Assembly (NCBI GenBank): GCA_002418835.1
Contig: DIEX01000030.1
Location: 124,001 to 188,000 of the forward strand
Reading direction: 5' to 3'
Source: Spirochaetia bacterium UBA5763
Lineage (GTDB): Bacteria > Spirochaetota > UBA4802 > UBA5550
Length of the DNA stretch: 64,000 nt
The position numbers were made by a program, and so were the translations under genes. Numbering within the stretch: the stretch's first letter is position 1; the number at the start of each line of letters is the position of its first letter. Below, piece after piece: positions 1 through 9,486 of this stretch. Below the pieces are notes generated by a model that saw only the letters and a program-made list of their open reading frames with translations, searched no databases and was not told the origin of the DNA.

Positions 1-51
1 CGTATAACAAACCAGAAATGCTGATAGAATTGTCATTGCAAGAGGCTTCAT
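1..51 (-). CDS. N-terminus of a secreted protein, cut by window edge
   Basis: Only the first 17 codons are inside the window. They read MKPLAMTILSAFLVCYT, which looks like the start of a signal peptide (a lysine, then a hydrophobic run). A strong ribosome binding site (GGAGGAG) lies about 6 bases upstream of the ATG, which makes the start credible. Nothing can be said about function. Confidence 0.55.
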   Translation of the reverse strand, partial: MKPLAMTILSAFLVCYT

Positions 52-319
52 ATTGGCTCTCCTCCGGTTGATTTTATTGCATTAATAGCATAACAGAAAA
101 TTATTTCAATCACTAATCAATAATACTGATTATTAATACAAAAAGCTTTAAACAGAGAGGCACATGCTTATTTTTTTTAACATTTTCAGATACTTTGAAT
201 AACTAATGATTCACCTGAATCTTAAAAAAACCCGGCCGGATTAATTGCTGATTATAACTATTCACGTCTCTAATAAAAACTGTTTGCAATAATTCATTAA
301 GTCTTTATTGAATTATTGC

Positions 320-1393
320 ATGAAATCACGAATCCCCTTCATAGATTCTCTGCGCGGCCTTGCTGTTATATTCATGATACAACAGCACCTCCTTTCATGG
401 CTCTGGGGAAAAAAATGGATTTCATATGCAATTACATTCCCGGACCATCCCGTTATGCTTTCAATGAATTTCATGGGAAATTTCGCAGCGCCGCTCTTTC
501 TGCTTCTCGCAGGTGCAGGAGTAACTATACTCAATAATAAACCGGGGATTTCCAAATCTGAATTTATTAAACGCGGAATATTCATTCTGTTATGCGGCTA
601 TGCACTGAATATACTTTCACCTCACTGGTTCATGCCTGGATCGTGGTATGTGCTGCATACTATAGGAATATCGATTATTATTTCTCCGCTTCTTATGAGA
701 TTAAAAACAGTTTATCTCATTCTTATTTCACTATTTATAATCATTATACCGGCTTTTATACAGACACGGCTCAATACCCCGCTTATGGCAGGGGACACTT
801 TCATGAATGACTTATCACGCAGCGGCGGAATACTGCGGATCATTTTTGCGGAGGGGCACTTCCCCATATTTCCGTGGAGTGCGTTTTTCATTGCAGGGAT
901 AATCTCTCATAGATGGCTTTCGGAGAAAAACAAAAATTATATCTTATATGCCTCTGTTTCTACTTTTACCTCAGGATTTATGTTGAAGTGGATATATAAT
1001 TACGGATATTTCTTTGCCACAGGGGGGAGATTTTTCAGGGTATTTGTCTTCACTCCTTACATTTATCCCGCTCATCCCTCTTTTATATTCATTCTTCTGG
1101 GTACAGCATTAATATTTTTTTACATTTTTACTTTTATTAAACATGAAACTTCTCCTATAAGAATAACAGCAGTTATAGGGAGATTATCGCTTACATGGTT
1201 TTTTCTTCATGTAATACTATTTAACGAAATCCTGAGATTCTGCGGAATTCATCAGAATATTTCCGCGACTGGCACACTTTTGATTATAGCAGCATTTATT
1301 TTTATTATAACTTTGCTTTCCATGAAGTGGAAGAAAGCGGAATATAAATTCAGCATAGAATGGCTGATGCGGAGAATCCTCAAACTCCAATGA
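320..1393 (+). CDS. DUF1624 / heparan-alpha-glucosaminide N-acetyltransferase-like membrane protein
   Basis: Integral membrane protein of about 357 residues. The N-terminal motif RIPFIDSLRGLAVIFMI followed by a short loop and a histidine (QQH) is typical of the DUF1624/HGSNAT acyltransferase family, which moves acyl groups to sugars across the membrane. Roughly ten hydrophobic segments follow. The ATG at 320 begins just before the family motif; a TTG at 308 would add four residues, and neither has a clear ribosome binding site. It stands alone with no operon partner. Family assignment is from motif and topology; the substrate is unknown. Confidence 0.7.
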   Translation: MKSRIPFIDSLRGLAVIFMIQQHLLSWLWGKKWISYAITFPDHPVMLSMNFMGNFAAPLFLLLAGAGVTILNNKPGISKSEFIKRGIFILLCGYALNILSPHWFMPGSWYVLHTIGISIIISPLLMRLKTVYLILISLFIIIIPAFIQTRLNTPLMAGDTFMNDLSRSGGILRIIFAEGHFPIFPWSAFFIAGIISHRWLSEKNKNYILYASVSTFTSGFMLKWIYNYGYFFATGGRFFRVFVFTPYIYPAHPSFIFILLGTALIFFYIFTFIKHETSPIRITAVIGRLSLTWFFLHVILFNEILRFCGIHQNISATGTLLIIAAFIFIITLLSMKWKKAEYKFSIEWLMRRILKLQ

Positions 1394-1459
1394 TATACTT
1401 GACAAAGGTATAATTGTATCCTTATATTAGTTTAATACTCTCTCTGAAGGAGGAGAAAT

Positions 1460-2185
1460 ATGTTTTCCAGAAAAATATTCGTAATAATTATAATACTTCT
1501 GCTGGCTGCCGGAGTTTCCATAACAACGATCAGATGCTACGATGACGATAAAGATGCCAGAGTAACCATACACCTTGAGAGAAATGACCTTGCAGCAATG
1601 GGGATTCAGCCGCAGAAACATATCATCGACAGGGTGCTGGAGTTTTTCAGTACCAGGGCTGAGGCAACAACGGTTCCTGAATGGTTTGATATCAGAACAG
1701 ATTTAACACTGACAGTGACAAGTACCTCTTTTGATGATATGACTTTTACTCTTCCTGCAAATGCACAAACATTTACAGTGAACATCCCTTCCGGTTCTGA
1801 AACGACTTTTACTGTAACATCCCAGACTGATTGGTTAAATCCCATAAACAATATACAAAAAAACTGGGGGGGGCAATATACAACCAAACTTGGACCAGGA
1901 GATATGAAAATATCAATTACAATGATACCGATGACATATATTATTACAGTTGATCCACCTTCGACTGTTACAATAGATTGGGCAGTTTATAGTATATCAA
2001 CAGTAGTTCCAGTTTCATCATATAAGATATATAGATCAACAACAATAGATGGAAATTATTCTTTAGTCAGCACAACAACTAGTGACACCTATACTGATCC
2101 CTATAGCGGTACAAGGTATTATTACAGGATAAGTTGTGTAACTGCTCGAGGAGAAGGAGTAATGAGTGACCCCAAAACATGGTAA
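1460..2185 (+). CDS. Secreted protein with C-terminal fibronectin III-like domain
   Basis: The start is fixed by the ribosome binding site AAGGAGGAG eight bases upstream. Residues 5-22 form a strongly hydrophobic signal or anchor segment (IFVIIIILLLAAGVSITTI). The middle is threonine- and serine-rich. The last 80 residues (about 165-241) resemble a fibronectin type III fold: a YKIYRST strand, a TDTYTDP turn and a YYYRISCVTARGEG strand. Such proteins usually sit at the cell surface and bind partners rather than catalyse. The 3' third of the gene is visibly AT-rich. A hairpin terminator follows. Function unknown. Confidence 0.65.
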   Translation: MFSRKIFVIIIILLLAAGVSITTIRCYDDDKDARVTIHLERNDLAAMGIQPQKHIIDRVLEFFSTRAEATTVPEWFDIRTDLTLTVTSTSFDDMTFTLPANAQTFTVNIPSGSETTFTVTSQTDWLNPINNIQKNWGGQYTTKLGPGDMKISITMIPMTYIITVDPPSTVTIDWAVYSISTVVPVSSYKIYRSTTIDGNYSLVSTTTSDTYTDPYSGTRYYYRISCVTARGEGVMSDPKTW

Positions 2186-2212
2186 ATATTTAATCAAAAA
2201 ATTATTTTATAG

Positions 2213-2232
2213 AGCCGGGACAAAACCCGGCT
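2213..2232 (+). terminator. Rho-independent terminator-like hairpin
   Basis: A 7-bp GC-rich stem AGCCGGG/CCCGGCT with a 6-base loop, followed by TTCTTCATTTT. It lies 28 bases after the stop of the gene ending at 2185. Confidence 0.6.
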
Positions 2233-2270
2233 TCTTCATTTTAATGCATTATAATAATTTTTTGTTTTGC

Positions 2271-2307
2271 TCCCCTCACCTTTAAGGAGAGGGGCCGGGG
2301 GTGAGGT
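2271..2307. repeat. GC-rich dispersed hairpin between genes
   Basis: The arms CCCCTCACC and GGGGGTGAGG flank an inner inverted pair (CTCCCC / GGAGAGGGG). A close relative occurs at 11202-11242, in both cases at the 3' end of minus-strand genes. It resembles the common intergenic hairpins dispersed in many bacterial genomes and may act as a terminator or RNA-stability element. Confidence 0.5.
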
Positions 2308-3006
2308 CTACTTTATAACAGCCTTCCCGTTAAATCCGTAGTCAAGAAGTTCCATTGTTTTCTTTCCATCCTCGTCTGTTGCCATAATCATTCCGTTTAC
2401 AGGAACATCGGGGTGGAAATATGATATAGATGTAACAGTGGCAAATACAATGGTAACTGAAGCTTTCAGTGATGTGGAGCCTGCAAAAGCACCTGCGGGA
2501 ACAGTGACAGCACCGGCTTTTGTGTACTGAACTCCTGATACAATTAGCCTTTCCCATGTTGCTTTGAGCATCATGTTATAAAGGTTCATTGCGTCACCTT
2601 CAATCTTCTGCACTGTCCCATCAGGCTGAAGTAACTTTGCCCATACTGCACTGATCTTCGACACGTCACTCTTAGCCATAGCCTGCTCATACCCTTTTAT
2701 GCATATCTGCATTCCTGTGACTTTTCCATCTTCATCAGTGCTTATAGATTCAAAAACCCATCCGCCGTTTTCTCTTCTTACTATAGTTGTCTTTGTTACA
2801 GACTGCCTTTCACCATCATCAAGGTTCCCCATAACTACATAATGCCCGGGAGCCCAGTTCATCGCTTTTGTGAACTTTTTGTACGGAACAGATTTCCCCT
2901 TACCCTGCCAGTATCCGTCAAGGTGAGGATTGGTTTTCTGAGCGCTGGAGCATGAGATAAAAGCAAGCCCCAGAACAATAACTGAACATACAAATAACTT
3001 CTTCAT
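2308..3006 (-). CDS. Putative lipoprotein, unknown function
   Basis: A protein of 232 residues starting MKKLFVCSVIVLGLAFISCSSAQK. The hydrophobic stretch ends in FISC followed by SS, a usable lipobox, so the mature protein should be lipid-anchored at the first cysteine after the signal peptide. The ATG at 3006 is preferred over an upstream one because a GGAG sits seven bases before it. The rest is a soluble, beta-rich domain that I do not recognise. No operon partner. Confidence 0.6.
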   Translation of the reverse strand: MKKLFVCSVIVLGLAFISCSSAQKTNPHLDGYWQGKGKSVPYKKFTKAMNWAPGHYVVMGNLDDGERQSVTKTTIVRRENGGWVFESISTDEDGKVTGMQICIKGYEQAMAKSDVSKISAVWAKLLQPDGTVQKIEGDAMNLYNMMLKATWERLIVSGVQYTKAGAVTVPAGAFAGSTSLKASVTIVFATVTSISYFHPDVPVNGMIMATDEDGKKTMELLDYGFNGKAVIK

Positions 3007-3122
3007 TTTTTTCTCCGACATAGTATTTTAAATCATTATGTAAAACTTTTACTATATTAATCAAGCATTAAACGGTAAATCTATTCCTTGACTTAAAACT
3101 GTCTCTTCTATATAATTAAAAA

Positions 3123-3236
3123 ATAATCTCTAACGAAGACGCAAAGAGTATTAAGATTTTTCTCCGTGAGCTCCGTGCCTCCGTGGTGAATTATTAAAAT
3201 TGTTCACCACCCGCTTCGCTTGAGACACGGAGTTTA
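3123..3236. repeat. Dispersed 'CTCCGTG' type intergenic repeat
   Basis: This stretch contains CTCCGTGAGCTCCGTGCCTC, an inverted pair GTGGTGAA/TTCACCAC and a final ACACGGAG. It looks like the non-coding repeats with CTCCGTGCCTCCGTGGTGAA cores that recur in many environmental bacterial genomes. Nothing coding is visible. Confidence 0.4.
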
Positions 3237-3286
3237 CAGAGTCTGATTATTATTATTTTGAATCTCATACAGAAGGTGTTACCCTG

Positions 3287-5686
3287 ATGATTAAAGATAA
3301 GAGCTTCATCAATAACCTGGTTTCTGAAATGAAGGAATGGGTAAAGGAGGGACTAATCTCCTCCGACCAGAAGAGCCGCATTGAATCATGGTATACCTCC
3401 GTTGAAACGGTAAAGCCTGCCGCACCTGAATCCGTACCTCTCCAGCCGAAGAAGGAAGTGATAAATATTGCCCGTGTTGTCATCGGCCTTGCCACTCTCT
3501 GCCTCGCTGCCGGAATAATAATCTTTTACGCATCCAACTGGCGGAAGATGCCGCCTGTACTTAAGCTTATACAGATATTCATTCTCATGTTTTCGATCTA
3601 CGGAAGCGCCTTCTTTTTTCTTGATCCGGGAAGGAAGCACCCGGCCATCGGTTCAGCCCTGCTGCTCCTGGGGATTATTTCTTACGGCGCAGGTATTATG
3701 CTTGTGGCGCAGATCTATCATATCAGCTCGCACCCCACCAATGGAGTACTTGCATGGGGTGCAGGCGCTCTCATTGTTTCCGCTGCTGCGCGTGATAAAT
3801 ACGGCTATTACCTCTCTGCACTTCTTTTCTTTATCTGGAATTTCTGGGAGGTCACTGTATTCGGCAGCGCCGGATATCTCTACATCATTCCTGTGCTTAT
3901 CATTGCATTTCTCCTGCTTGAAGTCAATGACAGACGCGGACTCACAGGTTCCGCTCTTCTTACAGGATGGTATATATTTCAGGTTTCATTATACTGGATA
4001 TATAAATACGCTGATGACGGTTGGAAAGGGGGACTTTTTATCCTTCTCTTTGTTCTTGCCGGAGCGCTGCTTATTACGGCTTCGAAATTTCTTAAATCCG
4101 CTGAAGAGCTCCGGGGAGCCGGAAGAGTTTTCCGTGTCTGCGGATGGGGTTTATGGTTTCTTCCGCTTTTATTATCTGCTCACGTTGAACCTTATTCAGG
4201 ATATTCAATGTTTATCTGGGGAGCCGCGCTTCTGGCCGCTTCTTTTTTACTGAAAGAATATGAGGGATATTATGTATCCGCAGCAATATTCTTTCTCTGG
4301 TCTCTCACCGAAACAGGGACACGGAATGTTTTTCCATGGCTTTACATCTTTCCCGCTCTTGTGACAGGTTACCTTTTCTACCGCAGAAAAGATCATAGAG
4401 GAATAGTTATCACATCACTTGCTATTATATGGTATTTTCTTCTGTTTACATGGCACTTCGCCTCAAAGGCATCTGCTGATACAGGGATACCCGATCCGTT
4501 CTTTATCATTATGCTTCTCCCTGCCGGTGCAGCTATGATTGCTGGCGGAAGGTTTATGAGTTATAATCAGATTACATCATCAGGGGGCACTCTCCTTCAC
4601 TCTGCCGGATGGGTTGCAGCAGTTCTTCCTCTATTTGCTCTTTCATGGCCTTTCGCACTGGAGAGAATGTCATCATTGATGATGTTCAGGAATTCCATTG
4701 CGCTCTCCTCTGAATATCTGGCTCTCACACTATGCGCTGCGGTTCTTATTACGCTGCTGAAGCAGAAAGGGGAGCATATTCACCTCTCTCTGCTTATTCT
4801 GCTATTTACCGCAGCAGGTTTTGTTCTTCCCATGGGGCACACAGCAACGAGGATGGTATCACTTCATATCGGCATAGTGGTTCTTGCCGGGGCTCTGCTC
4901 TACTACTCGTACAGCATACCGGAACAGTACCGTCTTGAACGCGGAATCGGCGTTACTTTTATCATGGCAGCAATAATTATAAAAGGGACCGGATTCATCA
5001 CCTACTCCGGTATAGATACAAAGTTCAGGATTGCATATCTCGCAGGCTCTATTCTATTTGTTACTGTCTGCTTTCTTCTTAACAGACTGCTTGATCACAT
5101 AATTGAAAATCGGCTATATCCTGCACGGATAATCGACTCAACATCCGCTGTGGTTCTCTGGATATCAGTCTATCTCTCCTCATTCGAAACAGGTGAGCAG
5201 GCATCAATCCTATCCGCTGACAGAATTGTTATTATCATGATAATACTCTTTGCAGCAATGGCTGCTTTATTATACTACCTGATTCTTACCAGGATAAAGA
5301 CTGAACATCTTATGATATACCTTTCGCTGATGGTTTTAACTGCCTCCGGGATAACTATGTTTATTTCCGGCCCGGATATTCCCTGGCAGCTTTACTCTGT
5401 AATATTTAACCTGCTGCTTTTAATCATTTCAGCCACATATATCTACTACAGCACGGTTATTCAGTCAAAAATTCTTCTTAATGCTGCTGTTGCAGGATTT
5501 GTAATTCATATTATCACACGGTATTTCGATCTCTTCTGGGACATGTTTTCAGGGGCGCTTTTATTTATAATCACGGGATTCATCGGCCTATTCGGGGGAT
5601 ATATACTTGAGAAGAAGAGAAAAGATATCGCCATGCAGATAGAAAAGGAGACAGGCAGATCAGATATTGAGGGGGTTGAGAGATGA
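3287..5686 (+). CDS. DUF2157 domain multi-pass membrane protein
   Basis: A large membrane protein of 799 residues. Residues 1-60 form a soluble helical region (VKEGLISSDQKSRIESWY) typical of the DUF2157 N-terminus. It is followed by 20 or more hydrophobic segments rich in the pattern LAGALL/YIIPVLIIAFLLL. The ribosome binding site AAGGTG lies upstream of the ATG. The last codon overlaps the start of the next gene by four bases (ATGA), a strong sign of co-translation with a GDYXXLXY protein; this pairing is a known association of the two families. No biochemical role is established. Length is at the high end for the family. Confidence 0.75.
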   Translation: MIKDKSFINNLVSEMKEWVKEGLISSDQKSRIESWYTSVETVKPAAPESVPLQPKKEVINIARVVIGLATLCLAAGIIIFYASNWRKMPPVLKLIQIFILMFSIYGSAFFFLDPGRKHPAIGSALLLLGIISYGAGIMLVAQIYHISSHPTNGVLAWGAGALIVSAAARDKYGYYLSALLFFIWNFWEVTVFGSAGYLYIIPVLIIAFLLLEVNDRRGLTGSALLTGWYIFQVSLYWIYKYADDGWKGGLFILLFVLAGALLITASKFLKSAEELRGAGRVFRVCGWGLWFLPLLLSAHVEPYSGYSMFIWGAALLAASFLLKEYEGYYVSAAIFFLWSLTETGTRNVFPWLYIFPALVTGYLFYRRKDHRGIVITSLAIIWYFLLFTWHFASKASADTGIPDPFFIIMLLPAGAAMIAGGRFMSYNQITSSGGTLLHSAGWVAAVLPLFALSWPFALERMSSLMMFRNSIALSSEYLALTLCAAVLITLLKQKGEHIHLSLLILLFTAAGFVLPMGHTATRMVSLHIGIVVLAGALLYYSYSIPEQYRLERGIGVTFIMAAIIIKGTGFITYSGIDTKFRIAYLAGSILFVTVCFLLNRLLDHIIENRLYPARIIDSTSAVVLWISVYLSSFETGEQASILSADRIVIIMIILFAAMAALLYYLILTRIKTEHLMIYLSLMVLTASGITMFISGPDIPWQLYSVIFNLLLLIISATYIYYSTVIQSKILLNAAVAGFVIHIITRYFDLFWDMFSGALLFIITGFIGLFGGYILEKKRKDIAMQIEKETGRSDIEGVER

Positions 5687-6231
5687 GCAGCAGAAGAAAA
5701 ATTATATTTATAACAGCTGTTATACTTCAGGCAGTTGTTCTCCTTTCAATGATTGCAAAGCAGGAACTTCTTCTAAAACATGGAGCAAAAGTAATACTGA
5801 AATGCGTTCCGGTTGACCCCAGGAGTCTATTCAGCGGTGATTACGTACGGCTTAATTACGAGATCTCTGAAATCAGAAAAGGTGAAACTGAATCTGAACA
5901 AAAGAAATTCAATGATTTCTCTGAAGATGATACAATATATGTTGCCCTTGTTATGAATAAAGGTGACCGCTTCTATTCAATAGCCGATTACGCAAAGACA
6001 GCAAATGAACTTAATAATAATTATAACATCATCTTAAAAGGAACGGTGGATGGAGCATACTATGCGCTGCGCATACGGTATGGACTTGAATCATACTTTG
6101 TACCGCAGAATGAAGGGAAGGATATAGAGACTGACATGGCAGAGGTGTCTGCCGAAGTCTCAATTGCTGAAGACGGCAGGAGCGCATTATCCAGACTCTT
6201 TATTGCCGGCAAAGAGGTGAAGTTTTACTAA
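5683..6231 (+). CDS. GDYXXLXY domain protein
   Basis: The motif that names the family is present at about residue 50 (FSGDYVRLNYEIS). The N-terminus has one hydrophobic segment (IIFITAVILQAVVLLSMIA), so the protein is probably membrane-anchored with a soluble C-terminal domain outside the cytoplasm. It overlaps the DUF2157 gene by four bases and must be translated with it. The 182-residue length is normal. Function unknown; likely works with the membrane partner upstream. Confidence 0.8.
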   Translation: MSSRRKIIFITAVILQAVVLLSMIAKQELLLKHGAKVILKCVPVDPRSLFSGDYVRLNYEISEIRKGETESEQKKFNDFSEDDTIYVALVMNKGDRFYSIADYAKTANELNNNYNIILKGTVDGAYYALRIRYGLESYFVPQNEGKDIETDMAEVSAEVSIAEDGRSALSRLFIAGKEVKFY

Positions 6232-6358
6232 GCAATCATATTTTAAAACTCGAAATGATCAAATTTTATTGACATACGGAATTAAAACAGTTTGTATTAT
6301 TGAAGCTTGTATGTGCCTGTATTTTTATAAAAACAATAAACTTCAGAGGGGAATAATC

Positions 6359-6898
6359 ATGAAAAGAAATTTCAGAATTCTGGCATTATGTCTTTGCGCG
6401 GCAATAATTTCAGGTACTGCTGCGCTTTACGCTTTATCCGTAAACCAGTCTCTTACCAACCTTAATATCAGGGACGCGAATGATAAGCCTGCATCAATTC
6501 CCGATTTCGGATCGAAGGTGCTCACAATATTTTATAATGATGCAGAAGCCTCTGATCTCAGTGACCCTATGGCTGATGCGCTTAAAGCAAAAAATTTCCC
6601 GGAATCAAAAAACCGCGGTATAGGCATAGCGAACCTGAAAGATTCAGTTGCACCGAACTGGCTCATAAGAAAAATCGTCAGAGGGAAGATTGCCAAGTAT
6701 AATTCAACAATCCTTACAGATGTTGACCTCACAGTTGCACGTTCATGGGGACTTGGCGACTGCAACAATAAGTCAATATGCATAATTGTAGGTAAAGATT
6801 CAAAAGTGAAATATGTTAAAGTTATGGATAAACATCATCCGGCTACACAGGCTGATATTGACCAGGTGGTAAAAGTTGTGGGGGATCTGGTTAAATAG
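6359..6898 (+). CDS. Periplasmic thioredoxin-like protein (YtfJ-like)
   Basis: A protein of 179 residues with a clear signal peptide (FRILALCLCAAIISGTAALYALS). The mature part follows a thioredoxin-like plan: a start NLNIRDANDKPASIPDF, a strand KVLTIFYNDAEASD, a middle strand TDVDLTVARSWGL and a final strand ICIIVGKDSKVKYV, ending in a helix QADIDQVVKVVGDLV. This matches the YtfJ-type arrangement. The CXXC redox pair is absent, so it is not a classical disulphide enzyme. The start is set by AGAGGGG upstream. An in-frame extension to 6269 lacks a ribosome site. Family call is moderate. Confidence 0.5.
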   Translation: MKRNFRILALCLCAAIISGTAALYALSVNQSLTNLNIRDANDKPASIPDFGSKVLTIFYNDAEASDLSDPMADALKAKNFPESKNRGIGIANLKDSVAPNWLIRKIVRGKIAKYNSTILTDVDLTVARSWGLGDCNNKSICIIVGKDSKVKYVKVMDKHHPATQADIDQVVKVVGDLVK

Positions 6899-6910
6899 CA
6901 ATTATTAAAA

Positions 6911-6939
6911 GAGAGGCTGCCCTTCCGGAACAGCCTCTC
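6911..6939. terminator. Bidirectional terminator between convergent genes
   Basis: A perfect 9-bp stem GAGAGGCTG/CAGCCTCTC with an 11-base loop lies between the stops of two facing genes. An A-rich run precedes it (AATTATTAAAA, giving a U-rich tail on the minus strand), so it is best suited to the minus-strand transporter. Confidence 0.65.
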
Positions 6940-6973
6940 CAGTTATACTCCGCTAATCAGTCTGGTTATCTGA

Positions 6974-8263
6974 TTATGCCGCTTTTTCTTCTTTAGCCTT
7001 ATCTTCATCAGTCTTCGCAATCGCACGGCTCACAAATGTCAGAGCCGCACCTGCAAGAAGTATAGCTATTATCATGTAATAAGAAAGTTCAGGCCTCTGC
7101 ATATCTTTAAACAGGCCGTTTATCCATGCCATAACAAGGCCAGCAATTCCCCATGATGTGAATATAAGGCCATAGTTCATACCATAGTTTTTAAGGCCGA
7201 AAAAATCCTTCGCTGCTGAAGGGAAGAGCGAAAGGTTTGCGCCGTAGTTGGCACCGATAAATGCAACAACCACCATTACAATAGCCCATCCCTGTCCCCA
7301 GTCTGCGCCTTTCACCGCCATAAAATAAAGAGCAAGCACAGCGCATGTCTGGATCATGTAAGCGCCGAAGAGTGTCCACTGCCGCCCTATCCTGTCAGAT
7401 ATAACGCCTGCAAGAATCCTCCCCCCCGCGTTACCTATTGAAAGGACAACAACCGCAAGGAAAGCAAGTTCTCCGAGAGATTTCTTCCCGAGATCCTGGG
7501 CTACACTTATAAATGTAAGACCTGCTGCTGATCCTGCAAAGAACATAAGCCAGAGTATATAAAACTGGGCTGTTTTCATCATCTCTTTCGCGGAGTAATC
7601 TTTTCCGTAATGGTGTGATGAAGCAGCCGCACCGGCCGGAACCTGCGGTTTATAGCCTGCCGGAGGATTGCTGATGAACTGCGCGAGTATGCACACAACC
7701 ACAAGGAATCCTATACCGAATGTAAGCATTGTGAGAGAAACCCCTTTCTCAACAACACCGTTCGCGTTTGTTGTTGAATAAGCAGAGAGAAGCTTAGTCG
7801 CAAGCGGAGCAATATAAACCGACGCAAGGCCGAAGCCCGCAACAACAAGACCGGCGATAAGGCCTGTCTTCTGCGGAGGGAACCACTTCACTGCCGGAGG
7901 AGTTGTCGCGGCATAACCGAAACCGAATCCCGCGCCGCCGAGTACACCAAAACCGATTACAAAGCCGGGAAGAGATGACCCGGCAAAATACGCCACGATA
8001 AAACCGAGACCTGTGAGAACTCCACCCATTGTGGCAACCCATCTCGGGCCAATTGAATCCTGAAGCTTTCCCGAAGGAACCATTGTTAAAGCGAAGACAA
8101 GACATGCAATTGAATATGGCAGGGCTTTATCAGCATTAGACCAGCCCCATGAATCCGGAATCCCACCCTTGATTACGCTCCACGCGTAAAGGATACCCAG
8201 AGCAAGGTTGATACCGGTACCGCTAAAGGTAACGATCCAGCCTTTCTTTGCAGAATTTTCCAT
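6974..8263 (-). CDS. OFA-family MFS transporter (oxalate/formate antiporter type)
   Basis: A 429-residue protein with 12 predicted membrane segments. The N-terminus (WIVTFSGTGINLALGILYAWSVIKGGIP) and GFVIGFGVLGGAGFGFGYAATTPPAVKWFPPQKTG are characteristic of the OFA subfamily of MFS transporters, which carry small organic anions such as oxalate, formate, lactate or pyruvate. The ATG at 8263 has GGAG seven bases upstream; the longer reading lacks one. It is divergent from the acetate-type transporter at 8673, suggesting shared organic acid metabolism. The charged C-terminal tail (KTDEDKAKEEKAA) is cytoplasmic. Substrate is not predictable. Confidence 0.8.
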   Translation of the reverse strand: MENSAKKGWIVTFSGTGINLALGILYAWSVIKGGIPDSWGWSNADKALPYSIACLVFALTMVPSGKLQDSIGPRWVATMGGVLTGLGFIVAYFAGSSLPGFVIGFGVLGGAGFGFGYAATTPPAVKWFPPQKTGLIAGLVVAGFGLASVYIAPLATKLLSAYSTTNANGVVEKGVSLTMLTFGIGFLVVVCILAQFISNPPAGYKPQVPAGAAASSHHYGKDYSAKEMMKTAQFYILWLMFFAGSAAGLTFISVAQDLGKKSLGELAFLAVVVLSIGNAGGRILAGVISDRIGRQWTLFGAYMIQTCAVLALYFMAVKGADWGQGWAIVMVVVAFIGANYGANLSLFPSAAKDFFGLKNYGMNYGLIFTSWGIAGLVMAWINGLFKDMQRPELSYYMIIAILLAGAALTFVSRAIAKTDEDKAKEEKAA

Positions 8264-8607
8264 ACGATTCTCCGTTTTTTTATTATCACAGAAAGCATGA
8301 GGGCAACCGGCGTCCACATGCTTTCCGCTTGAGTTCCGCGAAAGTGTGAAGCGCCAGTTTCTCATAAAGAGAGTGGATTTTGTCAACCATTATATCCGAC
8401 CAACGGGTCTGTTTTTACCAAAATAGATAGGGTGCGTTTTTTGAAGATTAAAAATTAATATAAAAACAGTTTTCATACTTTATGTTGAGCGGATTGCCCG
8501 GCTGCTCCGGGATAAAGCAGCCTGTTTTAAATTAAAAATATTAAAAAACCGGACATAGACTATTATAAAAAATTGAAGATAAATGGCATAAAAGATACAA
8601 ATTTGAG

Positions 8608-8637
8608 TTGATTTTATATTCTTTAGTGTGATATTAT
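8608..8637 (+). promoter_or_regulatory. Sigma-70-type promoter with extended -10
   Basis: TTGATT at 8608-8613 is followed by an 18-base spacer and TATTAT at 8632-8637, preceded by TGA, an extended -10. It lies about 36 bases before the YaaH-type gene. The rest of 8264-8607 is AT-rich with no gene or other signal I can recognise. Confidence 0.45.
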
Positions 8638-8672
8638 GCACTCTAAAAAATATAAAAAACGGAGGATTTTTT

Positions 8673-9236
8673 ATGAGTAATGAAAATCTGGCGAATCCGG
8701 CTCCAGTGGGCCTCTTAGGATTCGGGATGACTACCATTCTTCTTAATTTACACAATGCCGGCTTTTATCCCCTTGACGCGATGATTCTCGGGATGGGTGT
8801 TTTCTTCGGCGGACTCGCCCAGCTTATAGCAGGTACTATGGAATTTAAGAAAGGTAACACATTCGGTCAGGCAGCATTTATGTCTTACGGAGCATTCTGG
8901 CTCCTTCTTGTTTTTCTTCTTCTTATACCGAAAGTTCCTGCATGGGCTGCTTTCGCACCAAATCTTTTCTCAATGGGATGTTTCTTCACAGTATGGGGAA
9001 TATTCACATTCTTCATGTATCTCGGTACACGTAACGGCAACAAAGCAACTCAGACTATTTTCCTTTCACTTACTATTCTCTTTTTCCTTCTTGCAGCAAG
9101 GGATTTCTTTGAAAGCGAACTTATAGGGACAATCGCAGGCTATGAAGGTATCTTCTGCGGATTAAGCGCTTTCTACACAGCTCTTGCAGAAATCCTCAAC
9201 GAGAAAATGGGTAAAGAATTCCTACCGCTCGGCTGA
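8673..9236 (+). CDS. GPR1/FUN34/YaaH family acetate (succinate) transporter
   Basis: A 187-residue protein with six membrane helices. The family signature NPAPVGLLGFGMTTILLNLHNAG is at residues 7-29 and is the diagnostic motif of the AceTr/SatP family, which forms channel-like carriers for acetate and succinate. A GGAGG lies 8 bases before the ATG. The length is normal and it has its own promoter and terminator. It is divergent from an OFA transporter, so both probably handle short organic acids. Confidence 0.88.
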   Translation: MSNENLANPAPVGLLGFGMTTILLNLHNAGFYPLDAMILGMGVFFGGLAQLIAGTMEFKKGNTFGQAAFMSYGAFWLLLVFLLLIPKVPAWAAFAPNLFSMGCFFTVWGIFTFFMYLGTRNGNKATQTIFLSLTILFFLLAARDFFESELIGTIAGYEGIFCGLSAFYTALAEILNEKMGKEFLPLG

Positions 9237-9262
9237 TACTGAAGCACGATATTTTAGTAATA

Positions 9263-9290
9263 AAAAGCTCTCATGAAAATGAGAGCTTTT
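9263..9290 (+). terminator. Rho-independent terminator
   Basis: A 12-bp perfect stem AAAAGCTCTCAT/ATGAGAGCTTTT around a GAAA tetraloop, running into a T-rich tail, 26 bases after the YaaH-type gene. Confidence 0.85.
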
Positions 9291-9328
9291 TATTTATAAT
9301 TAATGTGGTTTACGAAATGATTAGGCCA

Positions 9329-9451
9329 TGTCATTCAGAACGAACGTCAGAGAGTGAAGCAATCTGTTAATGACGCAAATAGTGACTATTTACAATAAAA
9401 CGGTTTTAATCTAAGCAGATTGCCACGTCGCTATCTTTCCTTGAAATGACA
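9329..9451. repeat. MITE-like element with inverted ends
   Basis: A 123-bp non-coding unit. Its left end begins TGTCATT and reaches GCAATCTG about 38 bases in. The right end, read on the minus strand, also begins TGTCATT and reaches GCAATCTG at the same distance. This is the general form of dispersed GTCATT...GCAATCT elements seen in many genomes. The interior is AT-rich and codes nothing. Confidence 0.5.
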
Positions 9452-9486
9452 ATTTGATATTCTAATTCAGTTGCGAGATGCTATAG

